From NCBI RefSeq assembly GCF_015461835.1, contig NZ_JACOPX010000004.1:124001-188000 (forward strand): DNA of 64,000 nt, read 5' to 3'. This DNA is from Pseudomonas neuropathica (lineage in GTDB: Bacteria > Pseudomonadota > Gammaproteobacteria > Pseudomonadales > Pseudomonadaceae). Position numbers and translations under genes: made by a program. A model generated the notes under the pieces. The model searched no databases, was not told the DNA's origin, and was given only the letters and a program-made list of their open reading frames with translations. Of this stretch, positions 45,526-54,572 are shown piece after piece. Position 1 is the first letter of the stretch, and the number at the start of each line of letters is the position of its first letter.

Positions 45526-46785
45526 ATGACAAACTCCCCTGCGCCTTACGCAATTCCCGGCCTGATCGCCCTGGCCCTGGCCGGCGCGGCGCTGCCCGCA
45601 GCGGCTGAAGAAGCCGGTTTCATCGAGGGCGCCAAGGTCAACCTCAACCTGCGCAACTTCTACATCAACCGCAACTTCACCAATCCGACCAAAGCTCAGG
45701 GCAAGGCTGAAGAGTGGACACAGAGCTTCATCCTCGACGCCAAGTCCGGCTTCACCCAAGGCACCGTCGGCTTCGGCATGGATGTGCTCGGTCTGTATTC
45801 GATTAAGCTCGATGGCGGCAAAGGCACAGGCGGCACGCAGTTGTTGCCGCTGGACCATGACGGTCGCCCGGCGGACAACTTCGGCCGCACCAACGTCGCT
45901 TTCAAAGCCAAGCTTTCGCAGACCGAAGTGAAGGTCGGCGAGTGGATGCCGGTGCTACCGATCCTGCGTTCGGACGATGGCCGCTCATTGCCACAGACCT
46001 TCCGTGGCGGGCAGATCACGTCCAAAGAAATCGACGGCCTGACCCTATACGGCGGCCAGTTCCGCGCCAACAGCCCGCGTGACGACAGCAGCATGAGCGA
46101 CATGTCGATGACCGGCAAAGCGGCGTTCACCTCTGATCGCTTCAACTTTCAGGGCGGTGAATACGTTTTCAACGAAAAACGCACACAGATCGGCCTGTGG
46201 AACGCCGAACTCAAGGACATCTACAGCCAGCAATACGTCAACCTGATCCACAGCCAGCCGCTGGGCGACTGGACGCTGGGCGCCAACCTGGGTTTCTTCT
46301 ACGGCAAGGACGATGGCAGCGCCCGCGCGGGCGATCTCGACAACAAGACCTGGTCTGGGATGTTCTCGGCGAAGTACGGCGGCAACACCTTCTACGTCGG
46401 CCTGCAGAAACTCACTGGCGATAGCGCCTGGATGCGCGTCAACGGCACCAGCGGCGGCACCCTGGCCAACGACAGCTACAACGCCAGCTACGACAATGCG
46501 CAGGAACGTTCCTGGCAAGTACGCCATGACTACAACTTCGTCGCGCTGGGCGTCCCCGGCCTGACCCTGATGAACCGCTACATCAGCGGCGACAACGTGC
46601 ACACCGGGACGATCACCGACGGCAAGGAATGGGGCCGCGAATCGGAGCTGGGCTACACCGTGCAGAGCGGCGCGCTGAAGGATCTGAACGTCAGATGGCG
46701 CAACTCGACCATGCGCCGGGACTTCAGCAATAACGAGTTCGACGAGAACCGCCTCATCGTTAGCTACCCGATCAGCCTCCTCTAA
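45526..46785 (+). CDS. OprD-family outer membrane porin, 419 aa
   Basis: A signal peptide (GLIALALAGAALPAAAEEAG) leads an 18-strand porin of the OprD/OccD-OccK family: GFIEGAKVNLNLRNFYINRNF (about residues 27-47), WTQSFILDAKSGFTQGTVGFGMDVLG, and a C-terminal strand FDENRLIVSYPISLL ending in Leu. OprD paralogues admit amino acids or aromatic acids; the substrate is unclear. Proximity to pca genes (48 kb on) could hint at an aromatic acid. ATG 45526 is chosen for the signal peptide; the upstream frame to 45478 lacks one. Confidence 0.9.
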   Translation: MTNSPAPYAIPGLIALALAGAALPAAAEEAGFIEGAKVNLNLRNFYINRNFTNPTKAQGKAEEWTQSFILDAKSGFTQGTVGFGMDVLGLYSIKLDGGKGTGGTQLLPLDHDGRPADNFGRTNVAFKAKLSQTEVKVGEWMPVLPILRSDDGRSLPQTFRGGQITSKEIDGLTLYGGQFRANSPRDDSSMSDMSMTGKAAFTSDRFNFQGGEYVFNEKRTQIGLWNAELKDIYSQQYVNLIHSQPLGDWTLGANLGFFYGKDDGSARAGDLDNKTWSGMFSAKYGGNTFYVGLQKLTGDSAWMRVNGTSGGTLANDSYNASYDNAQERSWQVRHDYNFVALGVPGLTLMNRYISGDNVHTGTITDGKEWGRESELGYTVQSGALKDLNVRWRNSTMRRDFSNNEFDENRLIVSYPISLL

Positions 46786-46799
46786 ACACCGATCAAAAC

Positions 46800-46877
46800 T
46801 GTAGGAGCTGCCGAAGGCTGCGATCTCTTGATCTTGTTTTTAAGATCAACAGATCGCAGCCTTCGGCAGCTCCTACA
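46800..46877. repeat. REP pair, GCAGCCTTCGGCAGCTCC family
   Basis: Two facing units with an A/T spacer (TTGATCTTGTTTTTAAGATC) right after the porin stop. Confidence 0.95.
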
Positions 46878-47051
46878 TTGGATTTTTGCCATTGGTCAGG
46901 AGAAGTGGCACTTTGCCGGTCGGCAGGTAAAGTGACAAAACCTGAAGGACTCAGGTGCTTCACCTTTCCGCTTCCGTCGTCGTAGTCGGTCCTCAAGCTG
47001 GGAGCCAGGTTGTCATCGGAAGACACCATCGATCACTGGAGGACCACCTCA

Positions 47052-47855
47052 ATGATCTCTCGTCTTGCAACACCCGACTGGGACGCCAAGGCGTACCAGC
47101 AGTTTTTCCGTCTCAGGCAACGCCCGGTCAATGAATTGCTAGACCGTGTTGACCTGCCAGATCCTCAACGCATTTACGACCTGGGCTGCGGCACCGGCAT
47201 TGCTACGCAGTTGTTGGCCAAACGCTGGCCGCGCGCGCAGTTGCAGGGGATCGACAGCTCGGCACAGATGCTCGCAGAAGCGCGCTGTCTGCCGTTCCGG
47301 GCATCGTGGAAACACTGCGATCTGCTCGATTGGCAACCGGAGCAGCCGGCTGACCTGCTGCTCGCTGCCGCCGTGCTGCACTTTATCGACGGCCATGAAA
47401 CGCTGCTGCCGCACCTGCTCGGCTATCTCAATCCCGGCGGTTGTCTGGCGGCGCACATGCCGGACTGGCGCGATGCGCTGTGGTATCGATTGATGCTCGA
47501 CACTCTCGAAAATGGCGGCCCCGGCGGCACGTCAATGGGCACACCTGAACTGCGCCAGCGTATGGCGGCGCGGCCGTTATTGGCACTGGAGGATTACTAC
47601 CGTTTGCTGGCGCCGCTGACCACGTCGCTGGATATCTGGGAGACCGAGCAGTTGCAGGTGGTTGACGGCAAGTCGCCGGTGTATGACTGGGTGAAGGTCT
47701 CGGCGCTGCGGCCGGTGATGCAGGCGTTGAGTTCAGCGGAACAGGCGCGGTTTATCTATCACTATCTGATGCGAGTGAATAAGCATTATCCGCAGGAGGG
47801 GGATGGGCATACGTTGTTTGCGTTCAAGCGGATATTTATTGTCGCCACGGTTTGA
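47052..47855 (+). CDS. Tam-like SAM methyltransferase, 267 aa
   Basis: SAM motif I RIYDLGCGTGIATQLLAKRW (about residues 40-59), LQGIDSSAQMLAEA, and AAAVLHFIDGHETLLPHLL, which is the trans-aconitate methyltransferase pattern with LHF in place of LQW. It shares Tam's DWDAKAYQQFF opening. Whether it methylates trans-aconitate is unproven; tam at 5856 is the closer match. GGAGG precedes ATG 47052. Confidence 0.82.
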   Translation: MISRLATPDWDAKAYQQFFRLRQRPVNELLDRVDLPDPQRIYDLGCGTGIATQLLAKRWPRAQLQGIDSSAQMLAEARCLPFRASWKHCDLLDWQPEQPADLLLAAAVLHFIDGHETLLPHLLGYLNPGGCLAAHMPDWRDALWYRLMLDTLENGGPGGTSMGTPELRQRMAARPLLALEDYYRLLAPLTTSLDIWETEQLQVVDGKSPVYDWVKVSALRPVMQALSSAEQARFIYHYLMRVNKHYPQEGDGHTLFAFKRIFIVATV

Positions 47856-47858
47856 AGA

Positions 47859-47939
47859 GCAAAAGATCGCAGCCTTCGGCAGCTCCTACAGGGGAACGCA
47901 TTCCAAATGTAGGAGCTGCCGAAGGCTGCGATCTTTTTC
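47859..47939. repeat. REP pair, GCAGCCTTCGGCAGCTCC family
   Basis: Two facing units between the convergent methyltransferase and pcaC genes. Confidence 0.95.
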
Positions 47940-47950
47940 GGTTTCAACCG

Positions 47951-48343
47951 TCATTCGCGGGATTCAATACCCAGTTCGTCCCACACCGACTCCGCCAGAT
48001 GGAAAGTGGCATTCGCCGCCGGGATCCCGCAATAGATCGCACTCTGCATGATCACTTCCTTGATCTCGCCCCGGCTCACGCCGTTATTGGCCGCCGCGCG
48101 CAGGTGAAGTTTCAGCTCGCCTTCACGGTTCATGCCGATCAGCATGGCGATGGTGATCAGGCTGCGCGTGTGCCGAGGCAAGCCCGGACGCGTCCAGATA
48201 TCGCCCCAGGCATGCCGAGTGATCATCTCCTGAAATTCCGAGTTGAACTCGGTCAGTGTGGTCAGGCTGCGATCAACATGCGCATCACCCAACACCGCGC
48301 GGCGCACTTGCATACCGTCGTCATAACGTTGTTTCTCGTCCAC
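47951..48343 (-). CDS. pcaC: 4-carboxymuconolactone decarboxylase PcaC, 130 aa
   Basis: DEKQRYDDGMQVRRAVLGDAHVDRS at the start and the AhpD-like core HAWGDIWTRPGLPRHTRSLITIAM, then LKLHLRAAANNGVSRGEIKEVIMQSAIYCG, identify PcaC. It decarboxylates 4-carboxymuconolactone to the enol-lactone. GTG start (AAGGGG 6 bp upstream). Last gene of the pcaTBDC group; ends next to a REP pair. Confidence 0.95.
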   Translation of the reverse strand: MDEKQRYDDGMQVRRAVLGDAHVDRSLTTLTEFNSEFQEMITRHAWGDIWTRPGLPRHTRSLITIAMLIGMNREGELKLHLRAAANNGVSRGEIKEVIMQSAIYCGIPAANATFHLAESVWDELGIESRE

Positions 48344-48356
48344 GAAAATCCCCTTG

Positions 48357-49145
48357 TCAGGCGTTTAGAAACGCCAACACACGATCACTGAAATCCGCGC
48401 CAGCCTGCACGTTGGACAGGTGCGCCGCGTAGAACTCGGCGTACTGGGCACCGCGTACATGCTCCTGAATGAAATGCCCACCGGCCGGCGGCGTCACCGC
48501 GTCTTCAGTGCCGGCAATCACCAGCAACGGCACGTTGATCGACGCCAGTTGCTCGCGGAAATCGGCATCACGCACCGCCGCGCAATTGGCCGCGTAACCT
48601 TCAGGCGAAGTCGCCGCGAGCATGTCGGTAATCTGCTTGGCTGCGGCCGGATGTGCAGCGGAAAAATCCGGGGTAAACCAGCGAGCAATCGATGCATCTC
48701 GCAGAGCAACCATCGCCGCCGCGCCATCGCGCAGCACGGTTTCGATGCGTGGATTCCACACCGACGGATCGCCGATTTTTGCCGCCGTGTTGCAGACGAT
48801 CAGCTTGTGCAGACGATGACCAGCGTTGATCCCCAGCCACTGCCCGATCAGACCGCCCATCGACAGCCCGCAGAAATGCGCACGCTCGATGTGCAGCGCA
48901 TCCAGCAGACCGAGCACGTCATGACCCAATTGCTCAATGCGGTAAGGCCCCGGTGTCACCAGCGATTGGCCATGGCCACGGGTATCGAAACGCAGCACGC
49001 GAAAGTGCTCGGTGAAGGCCGGCATCTGCGCGTCCCACATGTGCAGGTCTGTGCCCAGCGAGTTGGACAGCACCAGCACCGGCGCATCGACCGGGCCCTC
49101 GATTTGATAATGCAGTTCGCCATCGGCGAGTTGAACGAAAGCCAC
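48357..49145 (-). CDS. pcaD: 3-oxoadipate enol-lactonase PcaD, 262 aa
   Basis: Alpha/beta hydrolase with the nucleophile elbow CGLSMGGLIGQWLG (about residues 92-105), HG oxyanion-side DTRGHGQSL and a C-terminal acid/histidine (GTEDAVTPP, YAAHLSNVQA). It opens the enol-lactone to 3-oxoadipate. GTG start at 49145 with GGAGAGG upstream. pcaC follows 13 bp on, pcaB ends 12 bp before. Confidence 0.95.
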   Translation of the reverse strand: MAFVQLADGELHYQIEGPVDAPVLVLSNSLGTDLHMWDAQMPAFTEHFRVLRFDTRGHGQSLVTPGPYRIEQLGHDVLGLLDALHIERAHFCGLSMGGLIGQWLGINAGHRLHKLIVCNTAAKIGDPSVWNPRIETVLRDGAAAMVALRDASIARWFTPDFSAAHPAAAKQITDMLAATSPEGYAANCAAVRDADFREQLASINVPLLVIAGTEDAVTPPAGGHFIQEHVRGAQYAEFYAAHLSNVQAGADFSDRVLAFLNA

Positions 49146-49157
49146 AGCCCTCTCCTT

Positions 49158-50522
49158 TCAGTCAGACAATGCGTTGTGTTCGGCCACCGCACGCTCGACC
49201 CAGGTTTTTGCCTGACCGAGGTAATGGGCGGGGTTCAAAAGCTGATCGAGTTCAGCGCTGTTCAACTGGGCGGTGACTTGCGGTTCGTCACCGAGTACGG
49301 CGCGTAAATGGCGCTGCTCGGCCACCGCGCGTTTGCAGCATTGTTCGAGCAGGTGATGCGCGGCGTCGCGGCCGACACGCTGGGCGAGGACGATGCTGAC
49401 GGCTTCGGCCAACACCAGCCCCTGAGTCAATTCGAGGTTGCGGGCCATGCGCTCGGCATCGACTTTCAGACCGTCGGCGAGCAAGCGTGCCTGTTGCAGC
49501 GAACCGGAAACGAGGCAGCAAATCTCCGGCAAGGTTTCCCATTCGGCATGCCACAGACCGAGGCTGCGCTCGTGCTCCTGGGGCATGGCGCTGAACAGCG
49601 TCGAGACCAGACCCGGAACGCGCGTCGCTGCGCCGATCAACACCGCTGCGCCGACCGGATTGCGCTTGTGCGGCATGGTTGACGAACCGCCCTTGCCCGG
49701 TGCCGACGGCTCGAAAACCTCGGCCGCTTCAGTCTGCATCAACAGGCTGATGTCGCGGCCGAATTTGCCCAGGCTGCCGGCGATCAAACCCAGCACCGCG
49801 CCAAACTCCACCACGCGATCACGCTGGGTGTGCCACGGCTGTTCCGGCAAGGTCAGTTGCAGTTCTTCAGCCAGCGCTTCGGCAATCGGCAAGGCCTGTT
49901 CGCCCAACGCGGCGAGGGTCCCGGATGCGCCACCGAATTGCAGCGCCAGCAGACGCGGCTTGAGTTCACGCAGACGCTGACGGCTGCGTGTCACGGCGCC
50001 GAGCCATCCAGCGACTTTCATGCCGAGGGTCACTGGCGTCGCATGTTGCAGCCACGTTCGCCCTGCCAGCGGCGTAGCGGCATGACGTTGCGCCTGGGTG
50101 GCGAGAGAGTCAGCCAGTTGCGCCAGATCGCTTTCAATCAACTCCAGCGCCTGACGCAATTGCAACACCAGCCCGGAATCCATCACGTCCTGACTGGTCG
50201 CGCCCAAATGCACATAACGCTCGGCTTCTGCATCGGTGGAGGCAATCTGTTTGCCCAACGCCTTGACCAGCGGAATCGCCGAATTGCCCGCCGTGGCAAT
50301 CGCCTCACCCAGCGCCGCGAAGTCATACAACCCCGCGTTACACGCCGCAGCAATCGGTGCGACAGCCGAAGAAGGAATCAAACCAACCCGCGCTTCGGCC
50401 CGCGCCAATGCGGCTTCAAAGTCGAGCATCGCCTGCACGCGGCCCTGATCGCAGAACACTTCGCGCATATCGCGGGCAGTGAAATAGGCATCGAACAATT
50501 GATTGCCCGGTCGCTGAGTCAT
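49158..50522 (-). CDS. pcaB: 3-carboxy-cis,cis-muconate cycloisomerase PcaB, 454 aa
   Basis: The fumarase/aspartase superfamily signature GKGGSSTMPHKRNPVGAAV (about residues 280-298) and YVHLGATSQDVMDSGLVLQL (about 90-110) place it in the CMLE family; length and the flanking pcaT and pcaD fix the name. It cyclises 3-carboxymuconate to 4-carboxymuconolactone. ATG 50522 behind AAGGAC. Confidence 0.96.
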   Translation of the reverse strand: MTQRPGNQLFDAYFTARDMREVFCDQGRVQAMLDFEAALARAEARVGLIPSSAVAPIAAACNAGLYDFAALGEAIATAGNSAIPLVKALGKQIASTDAEAERYVHLGATSQDVMDSGLVLQLRQALELIESDLAQLADSLATQAQRHAATPLAGRTWLQHATPVTLGMKVAGWLGAVTRSRQRLRELKPRLLALQFGGASGTLAALGEQALPIAEALAEELQLTLPEQPWHTQRDRVVEFGAVLGLIAGSLGKFGRDISLLMQTEAAEVFEPSAPGKGGSSTMPHKRNPVGAAVLIGAATRVPGLVSTLFSAMPQEHERSLGLWHAEWETLPEICCLVSGSLQQARLLADGLKVDAERMARNLELTQGLVLAEAVSIVLAQRVGRDAAHHLLEQCCKRAVAEQRHLRAVLGDEPQVTAQLNSAELDQLLNPAHYLGQAKTWVERAVAEHNALSD

Positions 50523-50568
50523 AAACAGTCCTTGCCGGCGCGGGCCGTGACGGCCCGCGCACTTCGGG

Positions 50569-51864
50569 TTAGAGATCGTGGTGCAAATACGCCGCCTGTT
50601 TCGGCAGGCGCAGACTGAACAGGAAGGCGATTGCCATCATGGCTGTAACGTACCAGTAGAAGGAGTTTTCCATGCCGATGTTCTTCAGGCTCAGGGCGAC
50701 GAATTCCGCCGAACCGCCGAAGATCGCATTCGCCACCGCGTAGGCCAGACCGACACCGAGGGCGCGGACTTCTGGCGGGAACATTTCGGCTTTTACCAGG
50801 CCGCTGATCGAGGTGTAGAAACTGACAATCGCCAGCGCCACGGTGATCAACACAAATGCGAGGAACGGGCTGCTGACACTTTTCAGGCTCAACAGAATCG
50901 GCACGGTGAACAGCGTACCGAGCGCGCCGAACCAGAGCATCGAATTACGTCGACCAATCTTGTCGGCGAGCATGCCAAACAGCGGCTGCATGCACATATA
51001 CAGGAACAGCGCGCCGGTCATGATGTAGCTGGCGGTCTTGGCGTGCATGCCGGCGGTGTTGACCAGGTACTTCTGCATGTAGGTAGTGAAGGTGTAGAAA
51101 ATCAGCGAGCCACCGGCGGTGTAACCGAGCACGGTGATGAACGCGGCTTTGTGATCGCGGAACAATGCGCTGATGCTGCCGGCGTCCTTGTGCGCGCGGG
51201 TTTCCTTGTTGGTGGTTTCTTTCAGGCTGCGACGCAGGAACAGCGAAATCAGCGCCGCCACCGCACCGACCACAAACGGAATCCGCCAGCCGTAGGCACG
51301 CAGGTCTTCCTCGGTAAGGAATTGCTGCAGAACCACCACCAGCGACACCGCCAGCAGTTGCCCGCCGATCAGCGTCACGTACTGGAACGAGGCGAAAAAC
51401 CCGCGCTGGCCCTTGAGGGCGACTTCGCTCATGTAAGTCGCGGTGGTGCCATACTCGCCGCCGACCGACAGGCCTTGCAGCAGACGGGCGAACAAGAGCA
51501 GGACCGGTGCCCAGACGCCGATGTCCTTGTAGGTCGGCAAGCAGGCAATCAATAACGAGCCGAAGCACATCATCAGAATCGAGATGAGCATCGAGTTCTT
51601 GCGTCCGTGCTTGTCGGCAACCCGGCCGAAAATCCAGCCACCAATCGGGCGCATCAGGAAGCCGGCGGCGAACACGCCAGCGGTATTGACCAGTTGCACC
51701 GTCGGGTTGTCGGAGGGGAAGAACGCCGGGGCGAAATAAATCGCGCAGAAGGCGTAGACGTAGAAGTCGAACCATTCGACGAGGTTGCCGGACGAGGCGC
51801 CGACAATGGCAAAGATGCGCTTGCTACGCTCTTCGCCGGTGTAATGGGAGGTGGTGGTTGTCAT
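50569..51864 (-). CDS. pcaT: MFS dicarboxylate/3-oxoadipate transporter PcaT-like, 431 aa
   Basis: Twelve helices with the KgtP/SHS metabolite-H+ symporter signature [20 protein letters not shown] (about residues 77-96) and [20 protein letters not shown] (about 128-147). In P. putida pcaT lies in pcaRKFTBDC and carries 3-oxoadipate; the same position just before pcaB supports the name. AAAAACAA overlaps its ATG, a likely Hfq/Crc target. Confidence 0.88.
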   Translation of the reverse strand: MTTTTSHYTGEERSKRIFAIVGASSGNLVEWFDFYVYAFCAIYFAPAFFPSDNPTVQLVNTAGVFAAGFLMRPIGGWIFGRVADKHGRKNSMLISILMMCFGSLLIACLPTYKDIGVWAPVLLLFARLLQGLSVGGEYGTTATYMSEVALKGQRGFFASFQYVTLIGGQLLAVSLVVVLQQFLTEEDLRAYGWRIPFVVGAVAALISLFLRRSLKETTNKETRAHKDAGSISALFRDHKAAFITVLGYTAGGSLIFYTFTTYMQKYLVNTAGMHAKTASYIMTGALFLYMCMQPLFGMLADKIGRRNSMLWFGALGTLFTVPILLSLKSVSSPFLAFVLITVALAIVSFYTSISGLVKAEMFPPEVRALGVGLAYAVANAIFGGSAEFVALSLKNIGMENSFYWYVTAMMAIAFLFSLRLPKQAAYLHHDL

Positions 51865-51871
51865 TGTTTTT
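51864..51871 (-). promoter_or_regulatory. Candidate Hfq/Crc site overlapping the pcaT start codon
   Basis: On the minus strand AAAAACAA runs directly into the ATG (last A shared). It matches AANAANAA exactly, so Hfq/Crc could block translation when preferred carbon is present. Confidence 0.6.
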
Positions 51872-51952
51872 CACTCGATAGGGACAGTGAGAGTCTAGAC
51901 ATACTTTGCAACAGTCCCGTTCCACAGTTCCATCTGCAACACAGTTCTCACC

Positions 51953-52041
51953 TGTGGGAGCGAGCCTGCTCGCGATGGCGGTGTGTCATTCAGACCATTT
52001 AAATCTGACACACCGCCATCGCGAGCAGGCTCACTCCTACA
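51953..52041. repeat. REP pair, mixed GTGGGAGCGAG and GTAGGAGTGAG units
   Basis: Two facing units with an extra stem GTGTGTCATTCAGAC/TTTAAATCTGACACAC in the spacer, between pcaG and pcaT. Confidence 0.94.
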
Positions 52042-52057
52042 GGGATTGGGGTGTTCT

Positions 52058-52624
52058 TCAGTAATCGAAGAACACCGTCTCGGCGTCGGTGCCCTGCAGA
52101 ATCACATTCCACTGATAAACACCCAAGGCGTCCTTCTTCGCCAGCAGCGTACTGCGCCGCTCAGCCGGCACACATTCCAGCAACGGATCATCAACGTTCG
52201 CCGGCTCGCCTTCAAAATAAATCCGCGTTAGCAAATGCTTCACCAGGCCACGGGCAAACACCAGCACCACCAGATGCGGCGCCTGAGTCGAGCCCTTCAG
52301 CCCTTCAACCGTGCCCGGTTTGATCGTGGTGAAACGGAAGCGCCCTTCAGCGTCCACCGGCACCCGGCCAAAGCCTTCAAAATTAGGGTCGAGCGGTTTG
52401 TTCTGCTCGTCTTCCGGGTGGTCGTACTTGCCGGCGGCATTCGCCTGCCAGACTTCAAGCATGGCGTCGTTAACGACATCGCCGTTGCCATCCACCACCT
52501 GCCCGGTGATCGCCACGCGCTCACCGAGGGTTTGCTCGACGGTGAGGTCTTCGCGGTTCAGCCAGGTCAGGCCGATGTGGTAATACGGCCCGACGGTGTG
52601 GGACGTGGTCGCAGTAAGCGTCAT
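52058..52624 (-). CDS. pcaG: Protocatechuate 3,4-dioxygenase alpha subunit PcaG, 188 aa
   Basis: SHTVGPYYHIGLTWLNRED (about residues 8-26), GNGDVVNDAMLEVWQANAAG and HLVVLVFARGLVKHLLTRIYF identify the alpha chain, which lacks the iron-binding Tyr and His residues of PcaH. It pairs with PcaH. ATG 52624 is 1 bp past the pcaH stop and matches the known N-terminus; the upstream extension is not needed. Confidence 0.96.
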   Translation of the reverse strand: MTLTATTSHTVGPYYHIGLTWLNREDLTVEQTLGERVAITGQVVDGNGDVVNDAMLEVWQANAAGKYDHPEDEQNKPLDPNFEGFGRVPVDAEGRFRFTTIKPGTVEGLKGSTQAPHLVVLVFARGLVKHLLTRIYFEGEPANVDDPLLECVPAERRSTLLAKKDALGVYQWNVILQGTDAETVFFDY

Positions 52625-52625
52625 C

Positions 52626-53330
52626 TTATTTCTCCATCGGCGTGGCTTCACGCCCGCGCAGCACGATGTCCCAGCGATAACCGAGGGCGTAGGACGGAAT
52701 GGTTTTTTCCAGATCGAAACTGGCGATCAGGCGCTCCTTGGCCGAAGTGTCCGGCACGCAGTTGTAGATCGGGTCGTACGCCAGCAGCGGATCGCCCGGG
52801 AAATACATTTGCGTGACCAAGCGCGTAAGGATGCTCGGCCCGAACAGCGAAAAGTGGATATGCGCCGGGCGCCAGGCATTGTGGTGGTTACCCCACGGAT
52901 AGGCACCGGGCTTGATGGTCTGGAACTGATACCAGCCGTCGGCGTCGGTGACGGTGCGGCCGGTGCCGGTGAAGTTCGGGTCCAGCGGCGCATCGTGCAG
53001 GTCGCGCTTGTGGTTGTAGCGGCCGGCGGCGTTGGCCTGCCAGATCTCGACGAGAATCCCCGGCACCGGCAGACCGTTTTCGTCGAGCACGCGGCCGTGA
53101 ACGATAATGCGCTCACCTTGTGGCTCGCCTTCATGCTGGGCGGTCAGGTCGTTATCGGTGTCGCCCACGCGCTCGGCGCCGATGGTCGGCCCAGTGATTT
53201 CCGACAGCGAGTGCGGCAGAAACACCAATGGCTTGGACGGCGAGCGCAGGTTGGTGGATTGATACGTTGGGTGCAGGTACTCAGGCTGAGTGCCTTCCTG
53301 CGGACGACGGTAACCAGGCTTGTCAGACAT
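52626..53330 (-). CDS. pcaH: Protocatechuate 3,4-dioxygenase beta subunit PcaH, 234 aa
   Basis: The ferric-iron ligands are in place: Tyr in AAGRYNHKRD (about residue 104), Tyr in GAYPWGNHHN (about 143), and His pair in RPAHIHFSLF. VEIWQANAAGRYNH and the length (about 234-240) fit. The enzyme cleaves protocatechuate between its two hydroxyls. It is 1 bp upstream of pcaG. Confidence 0.97.
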   Translation of the reverse strand: MSDKPGYRRPQEGTQPEYLHPTYQSTNLRSPSKPLVFLPHSLSEITGPTIGAERVGDTDNDLTAQHEGEPQGERIIVHGRVLDENGLPVPGILVEIWQANAAGRYNHKRDLHDAPLDPNFTGTGRTVTDADGWYQFQTIKPGAYPWGNHHNAWRPAHIHFSLFGPSILTRLVTQMYFPGDPLLAYDPIYNCVPDTSAKERLIASFDLEKTIPSYALGYRWDIVLRGREATPMEK

Positions 53331-53366
53331 GTCGCTTTCCTCTGTTCTATTTCGTCACGGCTTGCG

Positions 53367-54572
53367 TCAGACGCGTTCGATGGCCAGGGCCAGACCTTGG
53401 CCGACACCGACACACATGGTCGCCAGACCTTTCTTGCCACCGGTCTTTTCCAACTGATGCAGTGCGGTCAGCACCAGACGCGCACCGCTCATGCCCAACG
53501 GGTGACCGAGGGCAATTGCGCCGCCATTCGGGTTGACCTGCGCGGCGTCATCCGCCAGACCCAGTTCCCGCAGCACCGCCAAGCCTTGGCTGGCAAACGC
53601 TTCGTTGAGTTCGATCACGTCAAAATCGCTGACCGCGACGCCCAGGCGCTCGATCAGTTTGCGCACCGCCGGTACCGGACCGATGCCCATCACGCGCGGC
53701 GCCACACCGGCGCTAGCCATGCCGAGCACTTTGGCGCGGGCGGTCAGGCCATGTTTTTTCACCGCTTCAGCGGAGGCGAGAATCAGTGCAGCAGCACCGT
53801 CATTGACGCCGGAAGCATTGCCGGCGGTGACGGTTTTGTCCGGGCCGTTGACCGGTTTCAGCTTGGTCAGCGCTTCAATCGTGGTGTCGGCGCGCGGATG
53901 TTCATCCTCGCTGACCACGGTTTCGCCCTTCTTGTGGGCGATCCGCACTTCGACGATTTCTTCGGCGAAGTAGCCGGCGGCCTGCGCGGCAGCAGTGCGT
54001 TGCTGGCTGCGCAGGGCAAAAGCGTCCTGATCGGCGCGCGACACTTTATAGTCGTCGGCGACGTTGTCAGCGGTCTGCGGCATCGCATCGACGCCATACT
54101 GCGCCTTCATCAACGGGTTGATGAAACGCCAGCCGATGGTGGTGTCTTCCAGCTTCATGTTGCGCGAAAACGCCGCGTCCGCCTTGCCCATCACGAACGG
54201 CGCGCGGGACATCGACTCGACGCCGCCGGCAATTGCCAACTCCATCTCGCCGCTGGCGATTGCGCGGAATGCGGTGCCGATCGCGTCCATGCCCGAAGCG
54301 CAGAGACGATTGAGGGTCACGCCCGGTACGCTGTCCGGCAGGCCTGCCAACAGCAGCGCCATGCGCGCGACGTTGCGGTTGTCTTCGCCGGCCTGGTTGG
54401 CGCAACCGAGGAACACTTCGTCGATGGCGTTCCAGTCCACCGAGGGATTGCGTTCCATCAGGGCTTTGATCGGCACCGCGGCCAGGTCATCGGCGCGCAC
54501 GGTGGACAAACCGCCGCCGAAACGGCCGATCGGCGTGCGAATCGCGTCGCAGATATAAACGTCACGCATCAT
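53367..54572 (-). CDS. pcaF: 3-oxoadipyl-CoA thiolase PcaF, 401 aa
   Basis: Thiolase with active-site Cys in TLNRLCASGMDAIGTAFRA (about residue 90) and the C-terminal NPNGGAIALGHPLGMSGARL (His) and CVGVGQGLALAIERV (Cys). Opening MRDVYICDAIRTPIGRFGG is the PcaF form. It splits 3-oxoadipyl-CoA to succinyl-CoA and acetyl-CoA. Start at 54572 overlaps the pcaJ stop (ATGA); the next codon is also ATG. Confidence 0.96.
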   Translation of the reverse strand: MMRDVYICDAIRTPIGRFGGGLSTVRADDLAAVPIKALMERNPSVDWNAIDEVFLGCANQAGEDNRNVARMALLLAGLPDSVPGVTLNRLCASGMDAIGTAFRAIASGEMELAIAGGVESMSRAPFVMGKADAAFSRNMKLEDTTIGWRFINPLMKAQYGVDAMPQTADNVADDYKVSRADQDAFALRSQQRTAAAQAAGYFAEEIVEVRIAHKKGETVVSEDEHPRADTTIEALTKLKPVNGPDKTVTAGNASGVNDGAAALILASAEAVKKHGLTARAKVLGMASAGVAPRVMGIGPVPAVRKLIERLGVAVSDFDVIELNEAFASQGLAVLRELGLADDAAQVNPNGGAIALGHPLGMSGARLVLTALHQLEKTGGKKGLATMCVGVGQGLALAIERV

